Origin: Ruminococcaceae bacterium UBA4871 | GTDB taxonomy: Bacteria; Bacillota; Clostridia; Oscillospirales; Acutalibacteraceae | Reading direction: 5' to 3' | NCBI GenBank assembly: GCA_002399445.1 | Contig: DHDR01000023.1 | Span: 1-29,819, forward strand | DNA: 29,819 nt | Shown: piece by piece, positions 7,332-14,768 of the stretch | Numbering within the stretch: the first letter of the stretch is position 1 | Layout: each line of letters starts with the position of its first letter | Program-made: the position numbers and the translations under genes | Notes under the pieces: model-generated | Seen by the model: the letters and a program-made list of their open reading frames with translations, nothing else | Database searches by the model: none | What the model was told of the DNA's origin: nothing

Positions 7332-7820
7332 ATGCAGAACTACTGGAGTTTTCCGTTCCCCATTGGAACCCTGTGGATTTTGGAGGAGAACGGAAGCATC
7401 GCTAAACTTTTATTGGGGAAAGTCTGCCCATTCACCCAAGCGCAAAAGAAGCAAACTCCGTTGCTTAAAAAAGCGGAACAGCAGTTAAAAGAATATTTTG
7501 TCGGAGAGCGGAAATATTTCGACCTGCCGCTTTCCCTGTATGGCACGCCTTTTCAGAGGGACGTTTGGCATGCGCTTTGTCAAATTCCCTATGGAGAGAC
7601 ACGCTCTTACCAACAGATTGCGAGAGAAGTTGGAAATCCAAAAGCGTATCGTGCAGTTGGAATGGCAAACAACCGCAACCCAGTAATGATTTTGGTACCC
7701 TGTCATCGGGTCATTGGAAAAGACGGAAGTCTTACGGGTTACCGTGCCGGTCTTTCAGTCAAGCGCTATCTGTTGAAATTGGAGCAAAAGTATAGGATGA
7801 GTCGTGCCAGCGGAGACTGA
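7332..7820 (+). CDS. ogt: Methylated-DNA--protein-cysteine methyltransferase (Ogt type)
   Basis: The 162-residue protein transfers alkyl groups from O6-alkylguanine (and O4-alkylthymine) in DNA to its own cysteine, a suicide repair reaction. The active site PCHRVIG has its cysteine near residue 124. The arginine finger lies in YRAVGMANNRNP, which also contains the asparagine hinge, and GYRAGLSVKRYLLKLE closes the domain. The length matches stand-alone Ogt/MGMT proteins with no AraC-type Ada domain. I chose ATG 7332 because GAGAGG lies just upstream; an in-frame ATG at 7305 adds nine unlikely residues. It shares a TGATG junction with an AlkD-like gene, so two different alkyl-lesion repair enzymes are co-expressed. 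Confidence 0.95.
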   Translation: MQNYWSFPFPIGTLWILEENGSIAKLLLGKVCPFTQAQKKQTPLLKKAEQQLKEYFVGERKYFDLPLSLYGTPFQRDVWHALCQIPYGETRSYQQIAREVGNPKAYRAVGMANNRNPVMILVPCHRVIGKDGSLTGYRAGLSVKRYLLKLEQKYRMSRASGD

Positions 7821-8530
7821 TGTCAGAGGGAAGGCGGCAAATGACAGCAGAACAGATGGAAATAAAACTGAAGAGCCTTGCGGAGCCGCAGTACCGGCAG
7901 TTTTCGAGCAAGCTTCTTCCGCCGGAAGAAGCAAAAACAATGTTGGGTGTGCGTTTGCCGCAGCTGCGAAGCCTTGCGCGGAAAATGGCCAAGGAAGACT
8001 GGCGTACATTCCTTGCAGAGTGTCCGGACGATTTCTTTGAGGAGATTATGCTTCAGGGAATGATTATTGGCTGTGTAGACGTGGGACCGGAAGAAAGATT
8101 CTGCTATATTCGGAATTTTATCCCGAAAATTACAAACTGGTCCGTGTGTGACAGCTTTTGTGCCGGATTAAAATTTGCCAAACAGTTTCCGAAAGCAGTG
8201 TGGCAGTTCTTGCAGCCTTATCTGCAGGACAGCGGGGAGTATCCGGCACGTTTCGGACTTGTGATGCTGCTGGACTACTTTTCACAGGAACCATATACCG
8301 AAAAGGCGCTGCGGCGAATTGACGCAGTGCCATCCAAAGCCTATTATGCACGCATGGCAGCGGCATGGGCCATTTCTGTCTGTTATGTTCACAATCCTAA
8401 AGTAACGATGGCGTATTTACAACACAGCAGTCTTGACGTTCCTACCTTTAATAAGGCTCTGCAGAAAATCACGGAATCCAATCGGGCTTCGCCGGAGGGA
8501 AAAGCGGCTATTCGGCAGCTAAAGCGCTGA
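7820..8530 (+). CDS. DNA alkylation repair protein, AlkD-like glycosylase
   Basis: The 236-residue all-helical protein matches the AlkD/HEAT-like family (PF08713), which excises N3- and N7-alkylpurines. The motif GVRLPQLRSLARKMAKEDW is typical of the second HEAT-like repeat. KITNWSVCDSF contains the Trp-x-x-x-Asp pair (about W107 and D111) corresponding to the catalytic W109/D113 of Bacillus cereus AlkD. The ATG overlaps the last base of the ogt stop; a second ATG at 7841 has a better-placed GGAAGG and could be the true start (seven residues shorter). Its 3' end runs 23 bases into the convergent kinase-like gene. Confidence 0.9.
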   Translation: MSEGRRQMTAEQMEIKLKSLAEPQYRQFSSKLLPPEEAKTMLGVRLPQLRSLARKMAKEDWRTFLAECPDDFFEEIMLQGMIIGCVDVGPEERFCYIRNFIPKITNWSVCDSFCAGLKFAKQFPKAVWQFLQPYLQDSGEYPARFGLVMLLDYFSQEPYTEKALRRIDAVPSKAYYARMAAAWAISVCYVHNPKVTMAYLQHSSLDVPTFNKALQKITESNRASPEGKAAIRQLKR

Positions 8531-9116
8531 TGCATTCGACAACGCGGTCAATGCCCATACGGCCCGTGTTCAGACACAGGTCATAATTGGAGAAATCATT
8601 CCATTTTTGGCCTGTGTAAAAATTGAAATAAGCGGAGCGCTGCCGATCCATTTTACTGACAATAGAACCGGCTTTTTTCGGGTCAAGTCCATAGGTTTCA
8701 ATCGCATGCTGAATACGAATCTCTCGGTCGGCATAAAGAAACACGCGGAAGACATTTGCATTGTCACGCAGAATATAATTTCCACAGCGGCCGACAATGA
8801 CACAGGGACCTTTTTTTGCCGCATCCTCAATAATTTGGCTTTGCAGAAGGAAAAGGCGGTCGTTCAGCAGCAAATTTGTAGAAGTTCCGGGTGTATCATA
8901 ACTATAATTTCCGATAGAGAGAGAATAAAGCAGGCTGCTGGTGTGCCTTTCATCTGCCGTTTGAAAAAGTTTTTCGCTCATACCGCTTTTTTTGGCGGCA
9001 ATTGCGACTAATTCTTTATCATAGAATGGAAGATTCATTTTCTGCGCAAGTTTTTGACCAATTTCGCGGCCGCCGCTGCCATATTGGCGGGCAATGGTGA
9101 TTGTCTGATTTTTCAT
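8508..9116 (-). CDS. Cytidylate-kinase-like P-loop protein
   Basis: The product of about 202 residues belongs to the cytidylate-kinase-like family (PF13189). It begins MKNQTITIARQYGSGGREIGQKLAQKMNLPFYDKEL, the family's P-loop variant with GSGGREIG, followed by the Y(F)D segment. Later come CVIVGRCGNYIL and the arginine-rich lid region with VSKMDRQRSAYFNFYTGQKW. These proteins resemble nucleoside-monophosphate kinases, but the true substrate is unknown for most clostridial members. I chose ATG 9116 (GTGAGGG upstream); GTG 9131 adds five residues. It is a single-gene unit with its own strong promoter, convergent with alkD and overlapping it by 23 bases. Confidence 0.88.
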   Translation of the reverse strand: MKNQTITIARQYGSGGREIGQKLAQKMNLPFYDKELVAIAAKKSGMSEKLFQTADERHTSSLLYSLSIGNYSYDTPGTSTNLLLNDRLFLLQSQIIEDAAKKGPCVIVGRCGNYILRDNANVFRVFLYADREIRIQHAIETYGLDPKKAGSIVSKMDRQRSAYFNFYTGQKWNDFSNYDLCLNTGRMGIDRVVECISALAAE

Positions 9117-9162
9117 GCCGGCATCCCTCACAATTCCACCTGATTTATATCCTTTAATTTAC

Positions 9163-9191
9163 ATTATAAAGTATTCCCAGCAGAGTGTCAA
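9163..9191 (-). promoter_or_regulatory. SigA promoter of the kinase-like gene
   Basis: On the minus strand TTGACA (plus 9186-9191) and TATAAT (plus 9163-9168) have an exact 17-base spacer. Confidence 0.85.
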
Positions 9192-9195
9192 TTAC

Positions 9196-9224
9196 TTGAC
9201 AGGCTGGCTGAATCCAGATAGAAT
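9196..9224 (+). promoter_or_regulatory. SigA promoter of the small membrane protein pair
   Basis: TTGACA (9196-9201) and TAGAAT (9219-9224) are 17 bases apart. The -35 boxes of this promoter and its divergent neighbour are only four bases apart, so polymerase binding at one should hinder the other. Confidence 0.75.
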
Positions 9225-9269
9225 AAGCGCACGGGCTGGATGTTGCTGCCCTGAAAGGCGGAGTGTAAA

Positions 9270-9470
9270 ATGAGCAGATTTTTAAAAGGTATTGTAGCCG
9301 TTCTTTTGGTAATTGCGGGTATTATGGTGCTGTGGGTGCTGTGCAATCTTCTCGCCTTCGTTTTCGCTGTGATTGTGCGGATTGCGATCGTTGCACTTGC
9401 CATCGGTTTTGTCGGCTGGATTATCAATTATTTTAAGACAGACCATGGAAATGGAAGTGCTAATTTTTGA
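9270..9470 (+). CDS. Small two-helix membrane protein
   Basis: The 66-residue product has two hydrophobic segments (about 7-35 and 36-55) with almost no loop between them and a short charged tail (NYFKTDHGNGSANF). No family is recognised. A GGCGGAG lies upstream of ATG 9270, and a strong promoter is about 45 bases further up. It is followed without a gap by another small membrane protein gene. The strong promoter and coding-like hydrophobic periodicity support it as real; no function can be assigned. Confidence 0.7.
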   Translation: MSRFLKGIVAVLLVIAGIMVLWVLCNLLAFVFAVIVRIAIVALAIGFVGWIINYFKTDHGNGSANF

Positions 9471-9481
9471 ATGCAGGCAAA

Positions 9482-9802
9482 ATGATGGCTTATTTGGTGC
9501 CGATTGTGGCAATGGCTGTTTTGGCTTTTACAGCTTTGCTGTTGTTGAGTGGGCATGCCCCCAAAATAACTGCTGCCTTTGCCAACATGTTCAAAGACTC
9601 CCCGCATGCAGTCAATGGACAGATATTGGGCCGGTTTCTCGGGCGAGTGCTTCTTTTCCTGACAGGCTGTTTGCTCCTGCTCTTTTTAGGCGCATGGCTT
9701 GTGCAAATCTGGCTGATGATTGTTGGTGTATTGGCGTTTGTCGCAGTTGCCGGGGTGACGCTGCACGATGCTGATTCAGACAAGCCTTTCCAAAGGGGAT
9801 AA
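9482..9802 (+). CDS. Small membrane protein, three predicted helices
   Basis: The product (106 residues from ATG 9482) has hydrophobic helices at about 2-23, 53-72 and 74-93, with a polar loop between the first two (HAPKITAAFANMFKDSPHAVNGQILGR). It is somewhat reminiscent of the DUF3784-type small membrane proteins, but I would not assign it. The start is uncertain: TTG 9467 overlaps the preceding stop, while ATG 9482 has only a weak Shine-Dalgarno, so coupling with the upstream gene is likely either way. The next element is the T-box promoter, only 20 bases after the stop. Confidence 0.65.
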   Translation: MMAYLVPIVAMAVLAFTALLLLSGHAPKITAAFANMFKDSPHAVNGQILGRFLGRVLLFLTGCLLLLFLGAWLVQIWLMIVGVLAFVAVAGVTLHDADSDKPFQRG

Positions 9803-9821
9803 CCTCTTTTTTTAGTTTCTC

Positions 9822-9850
9822 TTGACAAATTGGAAATGCGGTCATATAAT
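9822..9850 (+). promoter_or_regulatory. SigA promoter of the Trp T-box/trpXYZ operon
   Basis: TTGACA (9822-9827) and TATAAT (9845-9850) have an exact 17-base spacer. The string TTGACAAATTG is shared with the trpS T-box promoter. Confidence 0.9.
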
Positions 9851-9856
9851 AGCAGA

Positions 9857-10163
9857 AAAGTGAATGAGTGAAACCCGTGAGAAAGAGGAGTATGTCGGCA
9901 GCGGACATTTCAGAGAACTTGCACAGAGGTGAGAGTGCAGGGTGTCTTAGCAGACGGAATGGACTTTTGAGGGCAAACTGAAAAGCCAAAAGGCTGATTA
10001 GGGGCGACGGAGTTTTCCCCGTTACAGGAAAATCGCATTAGAATTTATTATGTGCGGCTGAGTGGGCGTGTTACGCCAATCTGGGTGGTACCGCAGGAGT
10101 ATAGAATTTTGTCTCCTGTCCCTGTTGTTTAGACAGCAGGGGCAGGAGGCTTTTTATTTTTTT
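9857..10163 (+). ncRNA. Tryptophan T-box leader
   Basis: The leader has the T-box parts in order: the GAGAAAGAGGAGTA segment of Stem I, a specifier loop with UGG (9960-9962, in GGAATGGAC), the antiterminator core TGGGTGGTACCGC (10082-10094) that pairs with the tRNA acceptor end, and a terminator with arms CTCCTG-CCCTG and CAGGG-CAGGAG (10112-10149) followed by a T-run. UGG is the tryptophan codon, so uncharged tRNA-Trp should stabilise the antiterminator and switch on the uptake operon. Class and specificity are read directly from these motifs. Confidence 0.95.
10111..10163 (+). terminator. T-box terminator
   Basis: The long stem (10112-10125 with 10136-10149) has a T5-A-T7 tail. It is the off state of the T-box switch and is mutually exclusive with the antiterminator at 10082-10110. 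Confidence 0.88.
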
Positions 10164-10203
10164 GCAGTGAAATTTTAAAATACAATTAGGGGGAAGAATC
10201 ATT

Positions 10204-11217
10204 ATGAATAAAAAAGCAAAGCGTTTTACAGCGGCAGCTTTGGCAGGTATCTTGGCCCTTTCCTGTACGGCGTGCGGGGAAGGCGGCTCCGGTGCGGCAG
10301 CCGGAAGCAAAAAAATCGGTGTGATTCAGTATACGACGGTACCATCCCTTGACAACTGCTACAAAGGATTTGTGAAAGGCTTGAAAGATGAGGGATTTGA
10401 ACAGGGAAAGAACCTGACGATTGATTTTCAGAATGCGCAGGCAGAAACGGCGACTGCTGACACAGAGGCACAGACAATGGCCTCGAAGAAATACGATATG
10501 CTCAGTGCCATCGCAACACCGGCGGCAATGAGTGCCTATGCGGCATCCAAAGCCAACAATATTCCGGTCGTTTTTACGGCAGTCAGTGATCCGGTTGCGG
10601 CAAAGTTGGTGCAGAGCCTTGATAAGCCGGGCACAAACTGCACGGGCAGCAGTGATCAGCTTCCGCTGGAAGCGCAGATTCAAATGATTCGTGCATTTTT
10701 GCCTAAAGCAAAAAAAATTGGTATTCTGTACACAACCAGTGAACCGAACTCCCTTTCCAATCTGGCTACTTTTAAAATGCTTGCGCCCAAATACAATTTT
10801 CAGGTAGTCGAGCAGGGCGTCACTAATGCAAGTGAAGTTGCATCCGGTGCGCAGGCGCTGGTTGCAAAAGGCGTTGATTGTTTCAATAATTTTACAGATA
10901 ATAATGTAGTGAACAATATGAAAAGTGAGCTGCAGGCAGCTAATAAAGCAGGGATCCCCGTTTTTGGTTCGGAAGAAGAGCAGGTACGTGACGGCTGCCT
11001 TGCTTCTGTCAGCATCGACTTTGTGGCACTGGGAGAAGAGACAGGAAAAATGGCCGGCAAAATTTTGAAAGGGGAGGCAAAACCGGAAAGCACGAAAGTT
11101 TATGTTGTCCACAATGGCAAGCCGATTTATAATACGGATGTTCTTTCCCAACTGAAACTGAAAGTACCGGCTGCCTATCAAAATGCAACAAAAACCAAAA
11201 CAGCAGGGTCAAAATAG
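10204..11217 (+). CDS. trpX: ABC transporter substrate-binding lipoprotein, tryptophan (TrpX-like)
   Basis: The 337-residue protein has a lipoprotein signal peptide (MNKKAKRFTAAALAGILALSCTACGEG, lipid-modified cysteine at about 20 or 23) and a periplasmic-binding fold of the PF04392 family. Typical segments are GVIQYTTVPSLDNCYKGFVKGLKDEGF, the IPVVFTAVSDPVAAKLV stretch and KKIGILYTTSEPNS. This family is used by TrpXYZ-type importers of tryptophan (or related aromatic compounds). The Trp T-box directly upstream supports tryptophan as substrate. ATG 10204 follows GGGGGAAGAATCATT. It is the first gene of a trpX-trpY-trpZ operon, separated from trpY by a hairpin. Confidence 0.92.
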   Translation: MNKKAKRFTAAALAGILALSCTACGEGGSGAAAGSKKIGVIQYTTVPSLDNCYKGFVKGLKDEGFEQGKNLTIDFQNAQAETATADTEAQTMASKKYDMLSAIATPAAMSAYAASKANNIPVVFTAVSDPVAAKLVQSLDKPGTNCTGSSDQLPLEAQIQMIRAFLPKAKKIGILYTTSEPNSLSNLATFKMLAPKYNFQVVEQGVTNASEVASGAQALVAKGVDCFNNFTDNNVVNNMKSELQAANKAGIPVFGSEEEQVRDGCLASVSIDFVALGEETGKMAGKILKGEAKPESTKVYVVHNGKPIYNTDVLSQLKLKVPAAYQNATKTKTAGSK

Positions 11218-11251
11218 AATTGGAAGCTTGATCAAATCCGAAAATTGATGG

Positions 11252-11297
11252 AATTGCTTTTCCCCGTTTTTCCAGTGAACGGCGGAAAGCAATTTTT
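11252..11297 (+). other. Hairpin between trpX and trpY
   Basis: AATTGCTTT (11252-11260) pairs with AAAGCAATT (11286-11294), enclosing further pairing (TCC/GGA, CCG/CGG). The arm is followed by only TTTATC, so it looks like a partial terminator or an mRNA-stability element between the binding protein and the membrane genes. Confidence 0.6.
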
Positions 11298-11366
11298 ATC
11301 TGGAAACGGCGATAGGCTGTTTTTTAGCACAGTATGCAGGTTTATCCTGCGGGAAAGTAGGGGAAA

Positions 11367-12290
11367 ATGTTGGATATCTTTATTGGCCTTGTGCAGGTGG
11401 TGCTGCGCGAAGGGTTTATTTATGGAATTATGGCTGTTGGTGTTTATATTACCTACAAAGTAATGGACTTTCCGGACCTTACGGTGGATGGTTCTTTCCC
11501 GCTGGGCATGTGTGCGGCTGCCGCACTTATCAACGGGGGAATGAATCCATGGCTTGCCTGTTTGCTCAGCTTTGCAGTCGGGGCAGCGGCAGGTGCCGTG
11601 ACGGGGCTGCTGCATGTAAAGCTGCATATTACCGACCTGCTGTCTGGAATTTTAGTGATGACGGCTCTTTATAGTGTTAACATGGTGATTACCATGAAAC
11701 GTGCTGTCATGCCATTCTATAATCTGCCGACCATTTTCAGCAGCGGGCTGGGCGGCATGCTGTATGGGGCACTTGGTCAGTGGGGCTGGGTGCTGATGGC
11801 ACTTATTGTGTGTATGGCAGTCAAATTTTTAGTCGATTTGTATTTGAAAACACGTTCCGGGCTGCTTTTGCGTGCCTCCGGAAATAATTCTCAGTTTGTA
11901 ATTTCGCAGGGGAAAGATCCCGGAAATATGAAAATCCTTGGCCTGATGATTGGCAACGGGTTGACAGCGCTTTCCGGCTGTGTGCTGGCACAGCAGAAAG
12001 AGAGCGCGGATATCGCTTCTGGCACCGGTATGGTTGTCATGTCCTTAGCAGCAGTTATTATCGGAGAGGCACTGCTTGGCCGTATCCGCTGGATAAAGCC
12101 AACCCTTACTGCAATTATCGGCATGATTCTGTACCGTGCATGTTTGACAGCGGCCATGCAGATGGGTTTGGACACAAGCTATTTGAAGATGCTCATGTCG
12201 ATCATCTTTATCATTGCATTGGTGGCCAGCCGGATTGCATCGGGAAGGGGGACGCACAATGGCACAGCAGTTAACCGCACCACAATCTGA
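11367..12290 (+). CDS. trpY: ABC transporter permease, tryptophan (TrpY-like)
   Basis: The 307-residue integral membrane protein has about eight hydrophobic helices and resembles the branched-chain/LivH-type permease fold used with PF04392 binding proteins. It carries ITYKVMDFPDLTVDGSFPLG near the N-terminus and a motif NGLTALSGCVLAQQKESADIASGTGMVVMSLAAVIIGEALLG that probably contacts the ATPase. It forms the transport channel for tryptophan with trpX and trpZ. ATG 11367 has GGGGAAA upstream; the spacing from trpX (about 150 bases) is larger than usual. Its 3' end overlaps the start of trpZ by 32 bases, indicating coupled translation. Confidence 0.9.
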   Translation: MLDIFIGLVQVVLREGFIYGIMAVGVYITYKVMDFPDLTVDGSFPLGMCAAAALINGGMNPWLACLLSFAVGAAAGAVTGLLHVKLHITDLLSGILVMTALYSVNMVITMKRAVMPFYNLPTIFSSGLGGMLYGALGQWGWVLMALIVCMAVKFLVDLYLKTRSGLLLRASGNNSQFVISQGKDPGNMKILGLMIGNGLTALSGCVLAQQKESADIASGTGMVVMSLAAVIIGEALLGRIRWIKPTLTAIIGMILYRACLTAAMQMGLDTSYLKMLMSIIFIIALVASRIASGRGTHNGTAVNRTTI

Positions 12291-13068
12291 ACCAATGGTG
12301 CGCATGGAACATATCGATAAAACTTTTAATCCCAGTTCTGTTAACGAAGTTGTTCTGTTTCAAGATTTTAACCTGCAGATTCAGAAGGGGAGTTTTGTTG
12401 CCGTTGTGGGCAGCAACGGTTCCGGAAAAACGACGATTCTCAACCTGCTGTGCGGCAGTCTGCCAGCTGATTCCGGAAAGATTTTTCTCAAAAACCGTGA
12501 GATTACAAAAATGAAGGAACATAGGCGCAGCAAATTTATCGGCCGTGTTTTTCAAAATCCGGCTGCCGGTACATGCCCTGCCCTGACTATTCTGGAAAAT
12601 ATGGCATTGGCCGATAATAAAGGCGGCAGCTTTCTGCTGCAGCCCGGGGTGAACCGCAGAAGGACTGCACATTATCAGGAGCAGCTTGCTCAGCTGCATA
12701 TGGGGCTGGAGGATAAGCTGGGGATTCAGGTTGGCAGCTTATCAGGCGGTCAGCGGCAGGCGCTGGCGCTTTTGATTGCGACCATGACACCAATCGATTT
12801 GCTGATTCTGGATGAACACACGGCTGCTTTAGACCCCCGTTCCAGTGAAAATGTCATGGAGCTTACCCGCCATATTGTAGAGGAAAAGAATATCACTACC
12901 CTAATGGTAACGCATAACTTGAAATTTGCCGTTCAATACGGTGACAGGCTTATCATGATGCACCGCGGGCAAATGGTTCTGGATATTACGGGAACGGAAA
13001 AATCCCAGTTAAATATTAAAGATCTAACGGAAAAATTTGATGAGATCAGTATTGAGGATGGAAATTAA
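12259..13068 (+). CDS. trpZ: ABC transporter ATPase, tryptophan (TrpZ-like)
   Basis: The 269-residue ATPase has Walker A VGSNGSGKTT (about 48-57), the signature LSGGQRQALALL, Walker B LLILDEHTAALDP, and the H-loop in MVTHNLKFA. It powers tryptophan uptake with the preceding permease and binding protein. I chose ATG 12259 (MAQQLTAPQ), preceded by GGAAGGGGG; this lies within the last codons of trpY. An upstream in-frame ATG at 12214 would only add residues overlapping trpY. The operon ends at a strong hairpin terminator shortly after the stop. Confidence 0.93.
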   Translation: MAQQLTAPQSEPMVRMEHIDKTFNPSSVNEVVLFQDFNLQIQKGSFVAVVGSNGSGKTTILNLLCGSLPADSGKIFLKNREITKMKEHRRSKFIGRVFQNPAAGTCPALTILENMALADNKGGSFLLQPGVNRRRTAHYQEQLAQLHMGLEDKLGIQVGSLSGGQRQALALLIATMTPIDLLILDEHTAALDPRSSENVMELTRHIVEEKNITTLMVTHNLKFAVQYGDRLIMMHRGQMVLDITGTEKSQLNIKDLTEKFDEISIEDGN

Positions 13069-13085
13069 ATTAGCCCTTTCTGTTA

Positions 13086-13140
13086 CAAAAAAGTTTCTGC
13101 TCTCCAGAAAAAATATTCTGGAAGGCAGAAACTTTTTTAG
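13086..13140 (+). terminator. Terminator after trpXYZ
   Basis: AAAAAAGTTTCTGC pairs with GCAGAAACTTTTTT, with an inner CCAGA/TCTGG hairpin. It has A- and T-runs on the two sides, so it can act in either direction. Confidence 0.9.
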
Positions 13141-13144
13141 TTTG

Positions 13145-13173
13145 TTGTTTGGCCGGCGCTTTTATGCTATGAT
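13145..13173 (+). promoter_or_regulatory. Probable promoter of the lemA-TPM operon
   Basis: TTGTTT (13145-13150), 17-base spacer, TATGAT (13168-13173), about 100 bases before the lemA start. Confidence 0.65.
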
Positions 13174-13274
13174 GTTAACATGCAGTTTTAAAGAGCTGTG
13201 ACATTCGCTTTTCTTTTTTTATTGTGTAAGAAGCAGTTTTGCTTCTTCAGGCTTTTCAGACTGGAGGAATCATC

Positions 13275-13925
13275 ATGAACGAAAATTATAGAAACAGTCA
13301 GAATGGTATGCCGGTTTACAATACAAAACCTCAGCGCCGCCGTCTCAGCACAGGCGGCATTGTGGGGATCCTTATTCTGGTAATCCTTGCTGTGATTGTT
13401 TTCGCATCAATTGGCACTTACAATAGTCTTGTCTCCAAACGTCAGAATGTGAAAACCCAGATGGCGCAGATTGATACAGAGCTGCAGCGGAGGAATGACC
13501 TGATTCCTAATCTTGTGAATACTGTAAAAGGCTCTGCCAATATTGAAAAAAGTATTTACGATGATATTGCCAATGCACGGGCAAAAATGGCCGGTGCCAG
13601 CACCGTAAAAGACAAAGATACAGCGAATACCCAACTGGACAGTGCGTTGAGCCGTCTGCTTGTGGTGGCAGAACAGTATCCACAGGTCCAGTCCAGCAGC
13701 CAGTTCCGTGATTTAGCAGTAGAACTGGAGGGTACGGAAAACCGAATTCGTCAAACTCGTGGAAAGTATAACACGGTAGCCGGAAACTACAATGCAGATC
13801 TTGAAAAATTCCCCACAAATATTGTGGCAGGTATTGCGGGGTTTCAGGGAGCAGAACTGTTTCAGGCAGACAGTTCGGCAAAGCAGGTGCCAAAGGTCGA
13901 TTTCAGTTCCTCTTCATCTAAATGA
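13275..13925 (+). CDS. lemA: LemA family protein
   Basis: The 216-residue protein has a short polar N-terminus, one membrane helix (about 27-48, GGIVGILILVILAVIVFASIG), and then the LemA helical bundle with its hallmark QMAQIDTELQRRNDLIPNLVNTVKG and later RDLAVELEGTENRIRQTRGKYNTVAGNYNADLEKFPTNI. The function of LemA proteins is poorly known; they are thought to be envelope helical-bundle proteins with a cytoplasmic or extracytoplasmic C-terminal domain. The start ATG 13275 has CTGGAGGAATC directly upstream. It is paired with a TPM-domain gene, a conserved arrangement in many bacteria. Confidence 0.93.
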   Translation: MNENYRNSQNGMPVYNTKPQRRRLSTGGIVGILILVILAVIVFASIGTYNSLVSKRQNVKTQMAQIDTELQRRNDLIPNLVNTVKGSANIEKSIYDDIANARAKMAGASTVKDKDTANTQLDSALSRLLVVAEQYPQVQSSSQFRDLAVELEGTENRIRQTRGKYNTVAGNYNADLEKFPTNIVAGIAGFQGAELFQADSSAKQVPKVDFSSSSSK

Positions 13926-13945
13926 CATCTTTGACAGGAGAAATT

Positions 13946-14746
13946 ATGAAAAAAATATGCAAGGCAGTTGTTTGTACGTTGCTGTGTGCGGCAGTGTTTG
14001 CTGTCGGGGCAGTTTCAGCGATGGCGGAAAATATCAAAGTTCCCAACGCCACTCATGAGTATGCCAACGATTTTGCCGGTATCCTTTCCGAGAACACAAA
14101 GCAGCAGATTAATGCGGAAAGCAAACAGCTGGAGTCGGAAAAGGGCATTCAGTTTGTTGTTGTCACGGTCGAAAATCTGAACGGCGAGAGTGTTGAAGAT
14201 TACGCAAATGCGCTTTTTAACCAATGGGGTATTGGCGATAAAACAACAGATAAAGGAATCCTGTTTTTGATTTCTCAAAAGGACCGCAAGGATAAAATTG
14301 AAGTTGGAAATGGCCTCCAGGGGGAGATTACAGATATTGACAGCAAGGATTTGCTGGATACAGGTGTTCCCTATTTAAAACAGAATAATTTTGATGCTGG
14401 TGTGCGGCAAATTTATGTGAACACGCTTAAGAAATTGGGCATTCAACCTTCTGCTGTTTCAGCACCGGAAAGCCAGAGTGCTCAGGATAGAAACGGTCAC
14501 AGTCGAAATGCCGTGCCGGGAATTATTATTGCTGTGATTTTGCTGCTCCTGTTTTCACGGAAATTCCACGGTGGTCCCCGCTCTTTCGGCGGTGGATTTC
14601 GCGGCTTTACCTGGCTTGGCCGCTTTGGCGGTTTCAATGATTTCGGCGGTGGAGATTCCTCCTTCGGTGGCGGAAGCGGTGGATTTGGCGGTTTCAACGG
14701 TGGAGGCGGCTCTTCCGACGGCGGCGGAGCTTCCGGCAGTTTTTAG
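13946..14746 (+). CDS. TPM domain protein with Gly-rich tail (YgcG-like)
   Basis: The 266-residue product has a signal peptide (MKKICKAVVCTLLCAAVFAVGAVSAMA), a TPM domain (about 35-165, starting EYANDFAGILSENTKQQINAESKQLE, with the GIQFVVVTVENLNG and GDKTTDKGILFLIS segments), one membrane helix (about 191-207) and a C-terminal Gly/Ser-rich tail (GGGSGGFGGFNGGGGSSDGGG). TPM proteins of this layout sit next to LemA and are linked to membrane-protein or photosystem maintenance in other organisms; no bacterial function is firm. ATG 13946 has GACAGGAGAAATT upstream. The gene lies 20 bases after lemA and is followed by a perfect long hairpin. Confidence 0.9.
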   Translation: MKKICKAVVCTLLCAAVFAVGAVSAMAENIKVPNATHEYANDFAGILSENTKQQINAESKQLESEKGIQFVVVTVENLNGESVEDYANALFNQWGIGDKTTDKGILFLISQKDRKDKIEVGNGLQGEITDIDSKDLLDTGVPYLKQNNFDAGVRQIYVNTLKKLGIQPSAVSAPESQSAQDRNGHSRNAVPGIIIAVILLLLFSRKFHGGPRSFGGGFRGFTWLGRFGGFNDFGGGDSSFGGGSGGFGGFNGGGGSSDGGGASGSF

Positions 14747-14768
14747 CGTGCGGAATCGGCTGCCATGA

